From Acorus gramineus (lineage: Eukaryota; Streptophyta; Magnoliopsida; Acorales; Acoraceae): 64,000 nt of DNA. The notes below the pieces were generated by a model, which was not told the DNA's origin, ran no database searches, and worked only from the letters and a program-made list of their open reading frames with translations. The stretch is taken from positions 10,070,797 to 10,134,796 of the forward strand of contig CM060857.1 in NCBI GenBank assembly GCA_030737835.1. Reading direction: 5' to 3'. Position 1 is the stretch's first letter. Each line of letters opens with the position of its first letter. Position numbers and translations under genes: made by a program. Below, piece after piece: positions 24,601 to 35,812 of the stretch.

Positions 24601-25135
24601 TTGAAGCAGGGGGAGTTGACGAATGGGTAGTCACTGAAAAGCTGGGAGATGCTCTATTAGCTAAATCTGAAACTGGTTTGCTCCCTGAGAAACCTCCAAT
24701 CAGACTTCGGGACAGGTAAAATTTTCATTTTACAATTCCATTGAGCTTCCTAGGCCCAACATATCCATCGTTTCACACGCCAAATCCTGCCAAAAAATAA
24801 GACTTCTTCAAATAGCAGAATGGATGAAACCAAGTAGTTAAGTAAGACAATTTGGAAACATGAAAACATGAATCCACTCACATGGTAATTTGGCTATCGA
24901 ATTATGTCTATATGCTTTCATTCTGTCTGAGTCTCATTCAAGGTTTCCTCATGCATGGAACTCGCGAAGCAGACTCAACTTCTCTGAGCTTGCGTTGGGC
25001 ATCTTCCTTCTTTTATGTGCGAGCTATGATGTGGCCTATGGAAACAACTACTACTATGTATATATCTATCTCCAAGCCACTGCGTTTTTTATCATGGGCT
25101 TCGGCTATGTTGGCACTTCCGGTCCCAACTCTTAA
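18626..25135 (+). CDS. CSLA: Cellulose synthase-like A (glucomannan 4-beta-mannosyltransferase), copy 2
   Basis: Tandem paralogue of the gene at 1335-5270, with the same Golgi mannan-backbone role by family. Exons: 18626-18713, 18802-19106, 19237-19335, 22534-22786, 23150-23260, 23394-23530, 23700-23813, 23896-24095, 24518-24715, 24943-25135. They total 1698 nt (565 aa) with all phases consistent. GT2 residues are present: DDSTD (from 156), DADFQ (216-220), TVED (307-310) and QQHRW (346-350). The N-terminus ([17 protein letters not shown]) looks like a cleavable signal peptide, as in copy 1. The exon 8 acceptor is ambiguous between 23893 and 23896, a difference of one glutamine. The segment [13 protein letters not shown] carries lysines where copy 1 has glutamate ([13 protein letters not shown]). 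Intron 3 is 3.2 kb and contains a pair of head-to-head MITEs. The gene looks intact and functional. Confidence 0.95.
20038..20502. mobile_element. Two head-to-head MITEs forming a large inverted repeat
   Basis: Copy one (20038-20257) and copy two (20262-20502) belong to the TGCGTTTGGTTGCG family also seen at 14681-14905 and lie in opposite orientations, almost touching. Shared internal motifs (cctgcagaatcagttttaaac versus gttttaaaactgaatctgcat) show the inversion. The pair is inside intron 3 of CSLA copy 2 and would form a long hairpin in the pre-mRNA. A C-run lies at about 20344-20355. Confidence 0.7.
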
Positions 25136-26802
25136 CAATGTGAGACCTATCTAACGTTCACTGATATTCATTGCTTCTCAATATAATTGCATCTCCTATT
25201 CTGGGTTTCCTTCAGCCCTTCTTTTGATAAGGCAAGGAAGAAGAAACTCTTGATGGGTAGATCATCACGTGAATCAAAGGTAGATACCTTAGTTCAGGGA
25301 AGTAAAACGGCTAGAATTTTTGCAGCTGTCTTCACTTTTTCTTTCTGTCATTGTTGTTATCCTTGTTGTTTGTAAAGGGAACCACAGATATTTCATTTGG
25401 TGGAACTCTATATCTGGATGATTCTTCGGAATACATAAAGCACTCAAATGCCTCTTTTTCTCCTGAAGTGGTCGGAAAAGGCTAGGGACATCTCAAAATA
25501 TATGAGTGGATGAAGCAAAAGATAAGGTAGAATAACGTGGGAGGCAGACCTCTTTCATTTGCTCTTGCAGTTTGTCATCCAACAAAAACTGTAATGGCTT
25601 TTTATTTATGATTCATGAATTCTCTGTTTTTTGTATGTTTGTTATAATTTTGATGGCTTCTGGAATGTCCTTTATCGATGTAAAGTGTTGATCTCAGTGT
25701 AGTATTCCATGGAAACCATCCTTTCAGGACTTTCCATTTGATATGTTTTAGAACCATTATAGAAAGCAATAATTGACACATCCCCTCTCAGAAGAATATA
25801 GTTGTAACCATAAACATGGCAGTCTCAAAATAAATATAACTAAAACAACGGAAGTCACTGACTCACTTACTGATAAATGATTTTCCAATAACACTGTCTT
25901 AGGCTTTCAAGACATCCTGCAGAAGGATCAAGACTAGATGATTTGAATAATCTCTGATGCAGTGTTACAACAAGGACTGTCAACTCCATTGGTAGTATCT
26001 GCACAACATATACAATGTTAGGATTATTAAATTTATTGCCATAAAGTGCTAGATCAATCTACAAAGTCATCCCCAGAACATCAACCCATTGACCCACTAT
26101 ATATTCACCCAGGAAAACTATGTCTATGACCAGTGAATGCATAAACACAAATTAAACGCATATATTTACAGTTTCCTGCACTATAAGCAATAGCTGTTAT
26201 TAATCTCAACGGTTCCTCTCCCATTCAACTTTTGTATCTTCCTCGCCATAACAACTCCAGAGAAGTATTGCCTTGCTGTTTAAGAAAGCTTTGGATAAGT
26301 AGATATGGAGGTGCTGATTTAGGAATTTAGTGAAACAGATCCATTAAAGTGCAAATAAAAAAAGAGATGCCATGATAATCCAACCACTTGTATATTTTGA
26401 ATCACAATCAAGTATACAACATTATCCACCAGTTCACTAATGGAACAGAAGCAAAAGAATATGTATAAATGGTGGCACAATGCCACAAAAAATGATAAAA
26501 TTTGAAGCAGCAAGGGATCAGACATAAATGGCAGGACCCATGGATATAGAACCAGGCAAAAGCTTATCAAAACATGGTGCTCAGGGAATAAAATAATGCC
26601 CTATGCACTTCGCCTGCAAGTGAATAATCAATTCCATTGTATTTTGCTTTCTAAATCAACCAAGAAAAGCCTTTTGAAGAGAAGTTCCCATATATCTGAA
26701 GCCAATGGTGGACATCTGATCTTTGACCGCATAGCAGCATTGTTAAGGCAATACCAGGAAATGGGATCATTACCACATGATGATTTATTTAACATCCACC
26801 AC
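25136..26802. other. Convergent intergenic region between CSLA copy 2 and the AAR3-like gene
   Basis: The two genes converge here, so the region should hold both 3' UTRs. No coding exon is supported. A candidate AATAAA on the plus strand is at 25829-25834; others are too ambiguous to assign. Confidence 0.5.
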
Positions 26803-29800
26803 TCATGGACAGAGGGGCTCCAAACACGTCAATTCTCTGTTAGAATTGGGCCTGCTCTTCTTACAGGTCATGTCATGCTCTGGGGATGCTGAGCTTCCAA
26901 AGTTGGGAATGGATGCTTTGTCATCATGCGTATCAATATCCATTTCAAACTTCCTCTTTGAACCAGCAAACAATTTCAGCCCTGAAAAATCAGAAGTGAT
27001 TGCGATACAAATTAGATGTCAAGGATAAAACTTGTTTCATAGAAAAAGCATAACCAACTACCTTGAAGAGTGTTGGAAATGCTTGGTTCAGTCTCCGTGT
27101 CGCCACAACTACAACAGATTTCTTGAAGGGTGCAACCATTCAACTGTGTTGTTCTGCATCCAAATAAAAAATATTTTGATGAATAAAATGAGAGCAACCT
27201 AACCAGAAAGATAATAGACATGTATGATAATTTGGATCTTTTGAGAATGAACTTATGCATGGAAAAGATCATTTTTAACAAAGAAAAAAATTAAGCTCCG
27301 GATTAACAAAAATACAAAATAAGACAGGATTTATAATTAGATCAGAACAAGATAAAAAAATTATCATCTTAAGCCAGAAGGAATCTCTTTAAATGATATA
27401 ACCACTCAGTGGATGTGATTAATCTCGACTTTGTTTAATCTCTACTTTTTCTGGAAAAAAGAGTTAAATCTCTACTTAAAACATTCAAAAACCATATATG
27501 TTACAAAGAATCTAGAAAGACCTCAAATTAAGGGATCATGAGACTTCTAATTTGGGTTTCTAGATCACACACCTCTGGCCCAGAGCATGAATCTGTTCAT
27601 CCATAATAACAGCTCTCTTTCTGCTTCATCAATCAGATAGGGATGTGCAAGCTGAGAGCACAACCCTAGCTGAAAGTACACAGCTTACGTACAAAAAGGT
27701 CCTTATCCAAATTAAGCAAGTTCATCCAGAATAACAGCTCTCTTTCTGCTTCATCAATCAGATAGGGATATGCAAGCTGAGAGCACATCCCTAGCTGAAA
27801 GTACACAGCTTACGTACAAAAAGGTCCTTATCCAAATTAAGCAAGGTCATACTTAGCAATCTCCACATGGGAGAGTTGTCAGAAGAGTATTAAAGACAAT
27901 ACAGATACATAAGATGGATTCATACTAGACATCCAGAAACAATAGCGAAGGATCACATTACAATATATAACTTATTGGTAAATTGTAATTTCATGATCAG
28001 TAAGTTAATAGCTACACAACTTCCAAGGTAGAGTATTGAGAGTCACAGTTCCAACGTATTTCTAAGACATGGAGTGAACAGTTCAAGCATACATGATTAT
28101 ATCTTTAGATTAACGAAATGTTGTCAACTTCATGTTACTACACCTTTTACCAATACTACTTTCTGAGATCATTGAAAGGGAAAATGCAGTGCACAGGAAA
28201 ATTGACCTTAAATAAAGGATGATGTATTACACAAATCAGCATCTTGATATATGCATAGTGTAATTGTACTGTCTTCTGTACTTGAGCCTACTTTTTAGGT
28301 AGCCAGACAGTCTTGTGATCCAGACTATTTTAATTTATTTTGCTCTTCTATTCATACAGCCCCAAAATATATACCAAGAAAATGAAAGTCCACTACTATT
28401 AAATGAATCAAAGTTGACCTAAGGTCATTGTCAGTAAAATATTGACAAAAGATGAAAGTTAGACGTAAAATGCATTTCAACAATTGAGGCAAGAAATTAC
28501 AAACCTGTATATATGCTCAACAAAATCATCAATGAGAACAGGCCAAGCACCTTCAAGAAAAAATCATTGAAATTGAACATTTTCATCAAGTGAAAAAAAT
28601 ACCAGAAACTGACTACAATAGTTTTATGCATCATGAGACTAGATTCATTTAAGCTTGAAGAGCTTCAATGATGTAATGCATGTGCCACTGCCAACGTCTG
28701 ATATAACCCATGTAGCACTCAAGTCCTAACCAAATATTTGAGAAAACTTCACTGCTCGAGGTGATATTGGTAAAAAAAAAAATGGTTCTAGATATTCCAA
28801 TTAACTTGACTGCTGTTATGTTAAGTTAGTATTAGATGTATATAACAAAGACGTTAGTATTGGACACTGGGACACTGAAATGTGTCAATATTTGAGAAAA
28901 CTTCACTGCTCGAGGTGATATTGGTAAAAAAAAAAATTGGTTCTAGATATTCCTATTAACTTGACTGCTATTATGTTAAGTTAGTATTAGATGTACATAA
29001 CAAAGAGTATTGGACACTGGGACTCTGAAATGTGTCGTATTATTGTCGTACAATATATTCCTTCCACCTCCACTCATGCCAAAATGATATGCACTGATGC
29101 AATGCAAAAGAAAGAGATCAACTAGGCTCCAGACTGCCAAATCAGAGTTTCCAGCATTAAATTATTGACATATTTTGGGTTCAGGAGAATGTCTCGAGTC
29201 TCTCGGCTCTCGACTATGGTCCGTTTGTTTCCGTGTAAAAGCCCCCATATGCGTTAATTTTCAGGAAAAGTAGTTTCGGATGTGTGTTTGGAAAAAATCA
29301 AGTAAAATATTTTTTGTAACTACCTGATACTACCTCTAAAGATTTTGGCGTCCACCCAATACCTATGTAAACCATTTTCCGTGGAAAAAAAGATCCATAT
29401 CTTCGCAATCGCTTATCAAGGCTCTTTTTCATTTCTTGCTACCCTTCATTTGATTGATCTCTTGATATTTAACAATTCTAATAATTAAATATTTGATATT
29501 ACCAATTTATGCAAGATGAAAAATATTATTAAAATAAATATTTTGAAGTTATGGTTAGTGAAATACATTTATCCATTTTTATGAAAAATTTTGATTATTA
29601 TGAAATAATATAAAAAAATGATTCACGAAAAGAGTTTAACATTTTACTTACTAAAGGACCGGGTCAAATGCATTTTGAAGGCTGAGAACCATATCACTAT
29701 TTCTGAGGAGTGTTTCCGGGTGGAGTAAAGGCTTCTCAGAGCCGCTTTAGAGTGGTTCATTCCTTATGAACTACTCTCTGTTCTCTTCTTCCCTATGTTT

Positions 29801-32800
29801 TTTCTTTCTTTCCTCTTTTGTACCAAGTAGTCTATCAATTTTAATACAATTAGTGGACACCACCTTTGGTACAAATAAAAAAACTTCTCAATTGCAATTG
29901 AGTTAGATGTTTAATGCAAATTGAAATGCCTGTATTTACTTGAATATGCCATTTTGTTATAGAATTGCATGGTCCACCTTTTCTTAAGCAAAATTAAAGT
30001 CTAGAAGATGTTAAGGAAATTTAAATTCCTACCTATCACAAAGACAACATCCAGACATTCAACTTGGCCCAGGCGAAGAATGACTATGTGCTGGACCACG
30101 TTAGGTGACTAGGAAACCATCTTGCAATGTTGCGCAAGAAGTTGTCTTTGGAATACTAATTCCCAAACCCAATTTAGAACATAGAATTGATGGGACTCTT
30201 TTCAAAACTAAAAAGAAATTTGAAGTGTTCTACTTCAGTGCATACATAGGTACTCCATTAAAAACATCACAAGGCAGCCAATGGTGAAACACATTCATCA
30301 ATCCACATGGTGCAATCAGGGATGCAATTATGCAGTTTCATCAACTTAGTGAACATATATGAGAACATATATCAATCTATGAACCTCCCTCCTCTTCTAA
30401 TAGAGGGGAACAAATAATTTAGTGAAGAGCAAAAACTTACCAGTAGGATCATATCTTTCAAAATCTTCATGTACACAACGGGTAAAGGCTAGAAGTTGAT
30501 TCCAGGTATCCTCAGAGATACTGTGGCGATAATGATTCTGCATACAATTCATTGAATTAGTAACTTGAAGCTCAGAAGTACATAATATTTAAAATAGAAC
30601 ATATGATAATTTGTCACATAACAATTTGTTTAACAGATGTCAATAAGAAACAATTGTTCCCATGTGCAACACGTAAGACATCAGGAATAGAGGCCTGCCA
30701 TTTCTGTAGTTGAAGAATGGCTACATTTCATGGTGTATATTAATAATAAGCAGATAATATTTTAAGGGAAAAAGGAAAGTAACTACATTGGCATTCCGAA
30801 TTGGAATACCATAGTTGCTTGGGCACAATGAGCACTTAAACTTTGACTAAACAAGTCACTGCTTATCAAACTTGAATATTTAATTATTACATACCTCAAC
30901 AAAATCACACCACTCATTAAGCAATCGAAACCCAAAAAGCCCAGTCGTAACAAATATTGGCATTCCGAATTGGAATACCATAGTTGCTTGGGCACAATGA
31001 GCACTTAAATTTGACTAAACAAGTCACTGCTTATCAAACTTGGATATTTAATTATTACATACCTCAACAAAATCACACCACTCATTAAGCAATCGAAACC
31101 TTCCACTCAAAACAAGTTTCCAGGCAGCCACTGCACTGCTTACAGCTAAAAATCACACAGGGAAAATATTAAGATGAACAAAATAAAGCAATATAAAATC
31201 CAGTTAAGAAACTCAGATGAAAAAATTCACTTACAAATGTTTTTCTGACCATTATCACGGCAAATGAAAAACACAAATCCATAGAATCGGTTGAATTGAC
31301 TGGAATCAACCTACACAAATCATTGTAAGTAATAACAAAATGGAGGACATTCAAGTGAAGGATAATCTTATAAATAAAATTCACACCAAGAACCATTGAC
31401 CTAGAACTGATAATATATTACCGAGAAATCCATACGTGCCATAAGCTTCACAAGTTCATCAAAAATCATCTCCCTGCCAAGAGAAAACAAAACCTTTCAG
31501 ACAAAGTTGCTACAAAAAATATCACATTCAATTGACATTATTTTTTTCACTATCACACACATTGTCCGAATGATGGAATTGAAGTACATCTATACATAAA
31601 TAGAGTTTCCGAAAGAGAGAAATGACGGTATTAAACAGACCCAGCAACTTCTGAGAACCTGCTACTGACTTGAACCAATGCACATACTTTTCATTTCAAT
31701 ATCACAATGCTCAAGACTCTTACTTCATCATTACATCTGCTCAAGTATGCAGAATGCAGGGATATTGTCAGGGCAAAAGTGATTTTTCATCCAAGCATCA
31801 TTATTCTAGATCAATAGAAGACTACATGGAGCCTGGATGATTTTAGTCATGTATGATCATAATGCAGATTCAAATTATCAGTGAACCATGAATCTACTTT
31901 GTTTCTCCATCTAATGGGTGCTTATCTTCCTCTCCATATTGCTTCAAATGTAAAATTTTATGAGACAAGTGTAAGCTTCATTTATTATTGTAACATTTTG
32001 TTTTATTAGAGGAGTTTTGCACCAATGATGTAGATTAACAATCAGAAGAATTTATGAATTCAGCCATCATTCATACTGTTCCTTTAAAAAATGTGAGCAG
32101 CGTCTATATTTTTAATATGTTGAAGAATAAGGCACACGCTTAAAACCTGCTCCTAAAATATATGTTTATAGTGGGAATAAACCTCCGTTTAAAAATAAAT
32201 AAATGCAGGAAAAAATAGAGAAACTTAAAACTATAACTTTCATTATTTTTATTTTATTTTTAAAAAAAAAAGGAATAACTAGCGGCAACATTTCACCCCT
32301 CTCCATAAAGGATAGCCAGAAAACAATAAAAAGGAATAGGATTATGAAACCCTAATTCACCAAAGAAGATAGTGTTTTTTGCACAAATGATGATTAAATA
32401 ACCAGGGTTAAAAAAAAAACCACATGGAAAATTATATTACTGGTTGGCAGTTCCAATTGGCAATCAATATACAACCCCCACCCCCATTTAAAATCGAAAA
32501 CCTCCCTTAATCAAATCCGACCTCGAGACTCTCTTATACACCTAGTTTAACAGCTATTAAGAATACAAGTCAGAAAAGGATGGACAAATATTCCTTGCTG
32601 CATAATAAACTGAAACTGCTACATAGATACCTTCGCATCTCTCGCAAATCCAGTATTTTGGAGAGCACAAACATGTCCTGCTTGGCACTAATTTCATGTG
32701 CGCCCCTTGACATAATATCTAAATAAACAAATAAAAATCATAAGGATCAACATATAAATGAATCAAACGGTGCACTGATAATTCATTTAGAAAATCATTT

Positions 32801-34410
32801 CAAATGTACTGGATGGATGTATCCATTTGTCCTCATCAAACAGAATTTAACAATCATATGGGGAAGCATACAAGGTTTGAAGTGTTGGTAATAGGCTGGG
32901 TGTCCACACTGATAGTTTTCTGTTACCGCAGACCGATGGCATGGCTTTCAAAATTTTACAGCATTGATCATAGCAGGTAATACATACTAACTTTCAAGCT
33001 TACAAGCATGATCAGGAACCCTAGTATCTCACACACAGTAACCTCGAAATCAAATAAAGGTAAAAAAGAAAAGAATCCAAATTCAAACAACTACCCAAAA
33101 GCTCAATTACAGTCAATAAGGACAAGAAATCGATAATCATAGGTTAATGCATGGAGAGAAACTCAATGCGAAGCATAATGAACCAAATAAACCCAATTTT
33201 AAACAGAATATAATTTCAGTATCTTAGCTGAAATCAATCAATAGATCGAGCCAATATTCAAAGCTCCATGGGGATGGATGTTTAATCATCCTACAAACTT
33301 TAAGCATTAGACATGTATCTAAGGGATCATAAACAACCCTTTTGGAATCAATAAACTATCTCATAAAAAATCACCACCATTAGAATCAAGAAGGGACTTC
33401 AACATTTCAGGTTGACACAACACTGAGGAATGACCACAAAAAGTTTCTCATGAAGAACCCAGAGACCATTCCCCCTATCTTTTCTAAACGGAAGATCCTT
33501 TGTACCGGCAGGGTGGCACAAACAATGAAAATCTTCTAGTATTATCTTAAATGAGATATACTTAATTAAAGCATGTTGATCCATCTCCTAAATAAGCAGT
33601 CACTTTTTTCCGTTGCGAAGAACATTCAGGGTCACTTTCCAAATTGGCGTTTTAATTTGAATTTGTGGCCACCAAATTATGGAAACCTTTGTTATGAATG
33701 CTGACCGCTGAGGATGATAGATTGCAAGAGAATACCAAAGCAAGAAGAAAGAATGGAATCTTCGGGGAGTACAGATATGTTTCGTTCAGGTAGAAGATGC
33801 CAAAAAAGTAGCCATGTTCGTCACAATGGCATATAACCCTTAATTAAGATAGAATAAAAATATTATAAAAAGAAACCATCTTTCCAATTGCTAAAATCTT
33901 AAACATACCCTGGTTCCTGTTTTGGGCTCCTATTTTAATTTAAGGGTAGGAAGCATAACATCAATTTTTTAAAAAAAAATTCTTAAACATACAATACAAT
34001 CACTGGTAGATAATTGATAATCCCTTGCTATTGCCGCATAAGTCATCCATTAAAAGCTTCCCATATTAACTGTGTGCGATCATCATAGTGAGAAACGAAA
34101 AAAAGAAATAAAGATCACTATGAAACACTCGCAACATAGCAGCAGTTCAAGATTGTCGGTCGGTCAGTACAGAAAACACAAAGCAAAACGTAAAAAAATT
34201 CCTATATAAGAGAATCAAGAACAATTAAGAGAACAACACATTGAATTCATCTTTTTATGTATACTTATTCATATCTTACCAATTAAAAAACCAATCATCG
34301 GCATCAAAAGAGAGCAACAAAAGAACGGATTCAAAACCGAAAAAAGAAAATTAAAACACGAGACATAGGTGTTCACCGCAGTATCTCATGTAGATATCGA
34401 AAAGCTCCAT
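26803..34410 (-). CDS. AAR3: AAR3-like defective-in-cullin-neddylation (DCN1-like) protein
   Basis: Proteins with this potentiating-neddylation (DUF298) domain act as co-E3s that promote NEDD8 attachment to cullins; Arabidopsis AAR3 is linked to auxin-response sensitivity. Exons on the minus strand: 34377-34410, 32631-32718, 31422-31473, 31235-31310, 31063-31145, 30441-30537, 28505-28550, 27062-27153, 26803-26981. They total 747 nt (248 aa) with all phases closing. The protein starts MELFDIYMRYCDI. The domain core is visible in FYGFVFFICRDNGQKN, then AAWKLVLSGRFRLLNEWCDF, NHYRHSISEDTWNQLLAF and GAWPVLIDDFVEHIYR. A polar tail follows with a basic GSKRKFEMD segment, possibly a nuclear signal (inference). 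There is no UBA domain, and the short FDIYxRYC start favours the AAR3 subgroup over the UBA-type DCN1-like proteins; that subgroup call is from memory. The 3' part of exon 5 is duplicated at 30895-30932. Confidence 0.9.
27596..27845. repeat. Tandem duplication, two 125-bp units, in AAR3-like intron 7
   Basis: The unit containing aataacagctctctttctgc and acgtacaaaaaggtcc repeats at a 125-bp offset with only a few differences (for example gggatgtgc versus gggatatgc), so it is recent. Confidence 0.9.
28732..29037. repeat. Tandem duplication, two units of about 154 bp, in AAR3-like intron 6
   Basis: The unit beginning tatttgagaaaacttcactg and ending actctgaaatgtgtc repeats at a 154-bp offset. 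The second copy has a small deletion near the acaaagacgttagtattgg segment. Confidence 0.9.
29217..29420. repeat. MITE-like end in AAR3-like intron 6
   Basis: ggtccgtttgtttccgtg resembles the GGNCNGTTTGG ends of Tourist/hAT-type MITEs. No convincing partner end was found, so this is a possible truncated insertion. Confidence 0.3.
30788..31100 (-). repeat. Tandem duplication carrying the 3' part of AAR3-like exon 5
   Basis: The segments 30788-30932 and 30957-31100 are nearly identical (one base deleted in a ttaaactttgac/ttaaatttgac stretch). Each contains 38 nt of exon 5 (the part encoding the end of RLLNEWCDFVE) plus its GT donor and downstream intron. The distal copy (exon part 30895-30932) lacks the upstream half of the exon and shows no evident acceptor. 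It is therefore an exon fragment with a decoy donor. Confidence 0.9.
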
Positions 34411-35812
34411 CTGATGAATCACAGACTACACAACGATTTCAGATATATTTAGGTCAAAATTGAAAGCCCAAAAGTGATCGAGATCTCACTCTCCCTCTCT
34501 CTACGACTCTACCTCCACCGCTACCGGTGGAGAAAATGTAAACCAGAGAGAGAGAGAGAAGCGTTAAATCTGTCTTGCAAAATATAGCTCTCCGCGTCGA
34601 GAATTCGGGTCTATCCGGGCCGTGCCGTGTCGGGTTTATTTCGGGCCGAAACCCAGGCCCGTATCCGTTGACAAGTGTTTGATGAGGGCCAAATCAACTA
34701 GGATGATCGAGGGTATCTCTATTCGCATCCTTGATTTGTTTGCACACCCACTAACCCTTGTAGCCTTGTGTGGTAAAGGGATAAATATTTATGGATAATG
34801 TTACGTTCAGGCCCATTTTTAACCTCAATTCCAGACTTCATGCATTTTGATTTTTTTAAAAATAGTATACCTCATCTAATGAGGTACATGTTTTTATAAA
34901 AAAATGAAACATATACTCCAATGAATTACATAGATGCATTTATAAAAAATGTTAAAAAATTCTTTTGAAGAATATGTCTAGTTAACATAAGCATATGCGT
35001 CTTTAATTTTCTATCGACGCATGTAGGACTGGAATTGAGGCTGGAAACAGATCTGGGCGTAACAACGTCCAATATTTATTATCAGCTAGTCTAATTTACA
35101 AGGATAAAAAAATCATTATTTTATTCAGATTTACATTTAATAATGCATTTTTTAATCTTTTTTTATTTTATTTTTTTTATCCTTAACTTTACATTTGTAT
35201 CACATGATCTAAAATATGAGATAATTTAAAAAAAAAAACAAATTGAAAAATATCAGGTATACCCTTTCTAAAAATATAGGGCATTGATATTGTTGATTTT
35301 CATTTCATGAAGTTTTTGGTTTTTTATTTTCTCTGAATGGCAGTAATAAAAGTTGTTCATGTTTCACAAAATGCGGTTAAAAAATTTAGATATAATCTAT
35401 TACACTTTTTATCTATTTCAAAATATCTTAACTTTTTTTTTTAAATTATAAACAATTGTCCATGTTTTATCTTTTTTTTATTATACAATACGAGTTAACA
35501 CGTGATTTAACACAATTATTTTATAATTCCAATCCCTTATTTCAATACTAAATCAAGCTTACATGAATGAATAAGCGAACCCATGATTCATAAAAAAATT
35601 AGTTGGTTTGCACTTTTTTTTTTTATTTGTATGTCTGATATGATCTTTGTCTCCTCGCTACCCGCATCACTACCTCCACGGATCTGACTTTGAGATGGTA
35701 CCCCTCCTCCCTATCTCCAAGGATGACCTGCTCACTTGCTACATGATCTTCTCCCCTAATGTCTCATGATCTTCTTCGACGTCACTTAGTTCCATGACTT
35801 CTTCAACTTTTA
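34411..35812. other. Upstream region of the AAR3-like gene
   Basis: The probable 5' leader and promoter of the minus-strand gene lie at 34411-34620, including the GA/CT-rich tract near 34543-34559. Beyond that the sequence is AT-rich with no recognised gene. Confidence 0.45.

Noticed and set aside
24882-25154. Alternative plus-frame open reading across the last CSLA exon
   Set aside because: Frame-shifted shadow; the true frame encodes the conserved C-terminal membrane segments.
25187-25375. Possible extra 3' exon of CSLA copy 2
   Set aside because: The protein already ends normally at 25135; no conserved residues beyond.
30783-31004. Minus-strand 73-residue open frame in the AAR3-like gene
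   Set aside because: It is intron plus duplicated exon fragment read in the wrong frame; the repeated peptide reflects the tandem DNA duplication.
33399-33584. Minus-strand open frame in AAR3-like intron 1
   Set aside because: No recognised homology and not needed for any splice phase; skipping it gives a complete protein.
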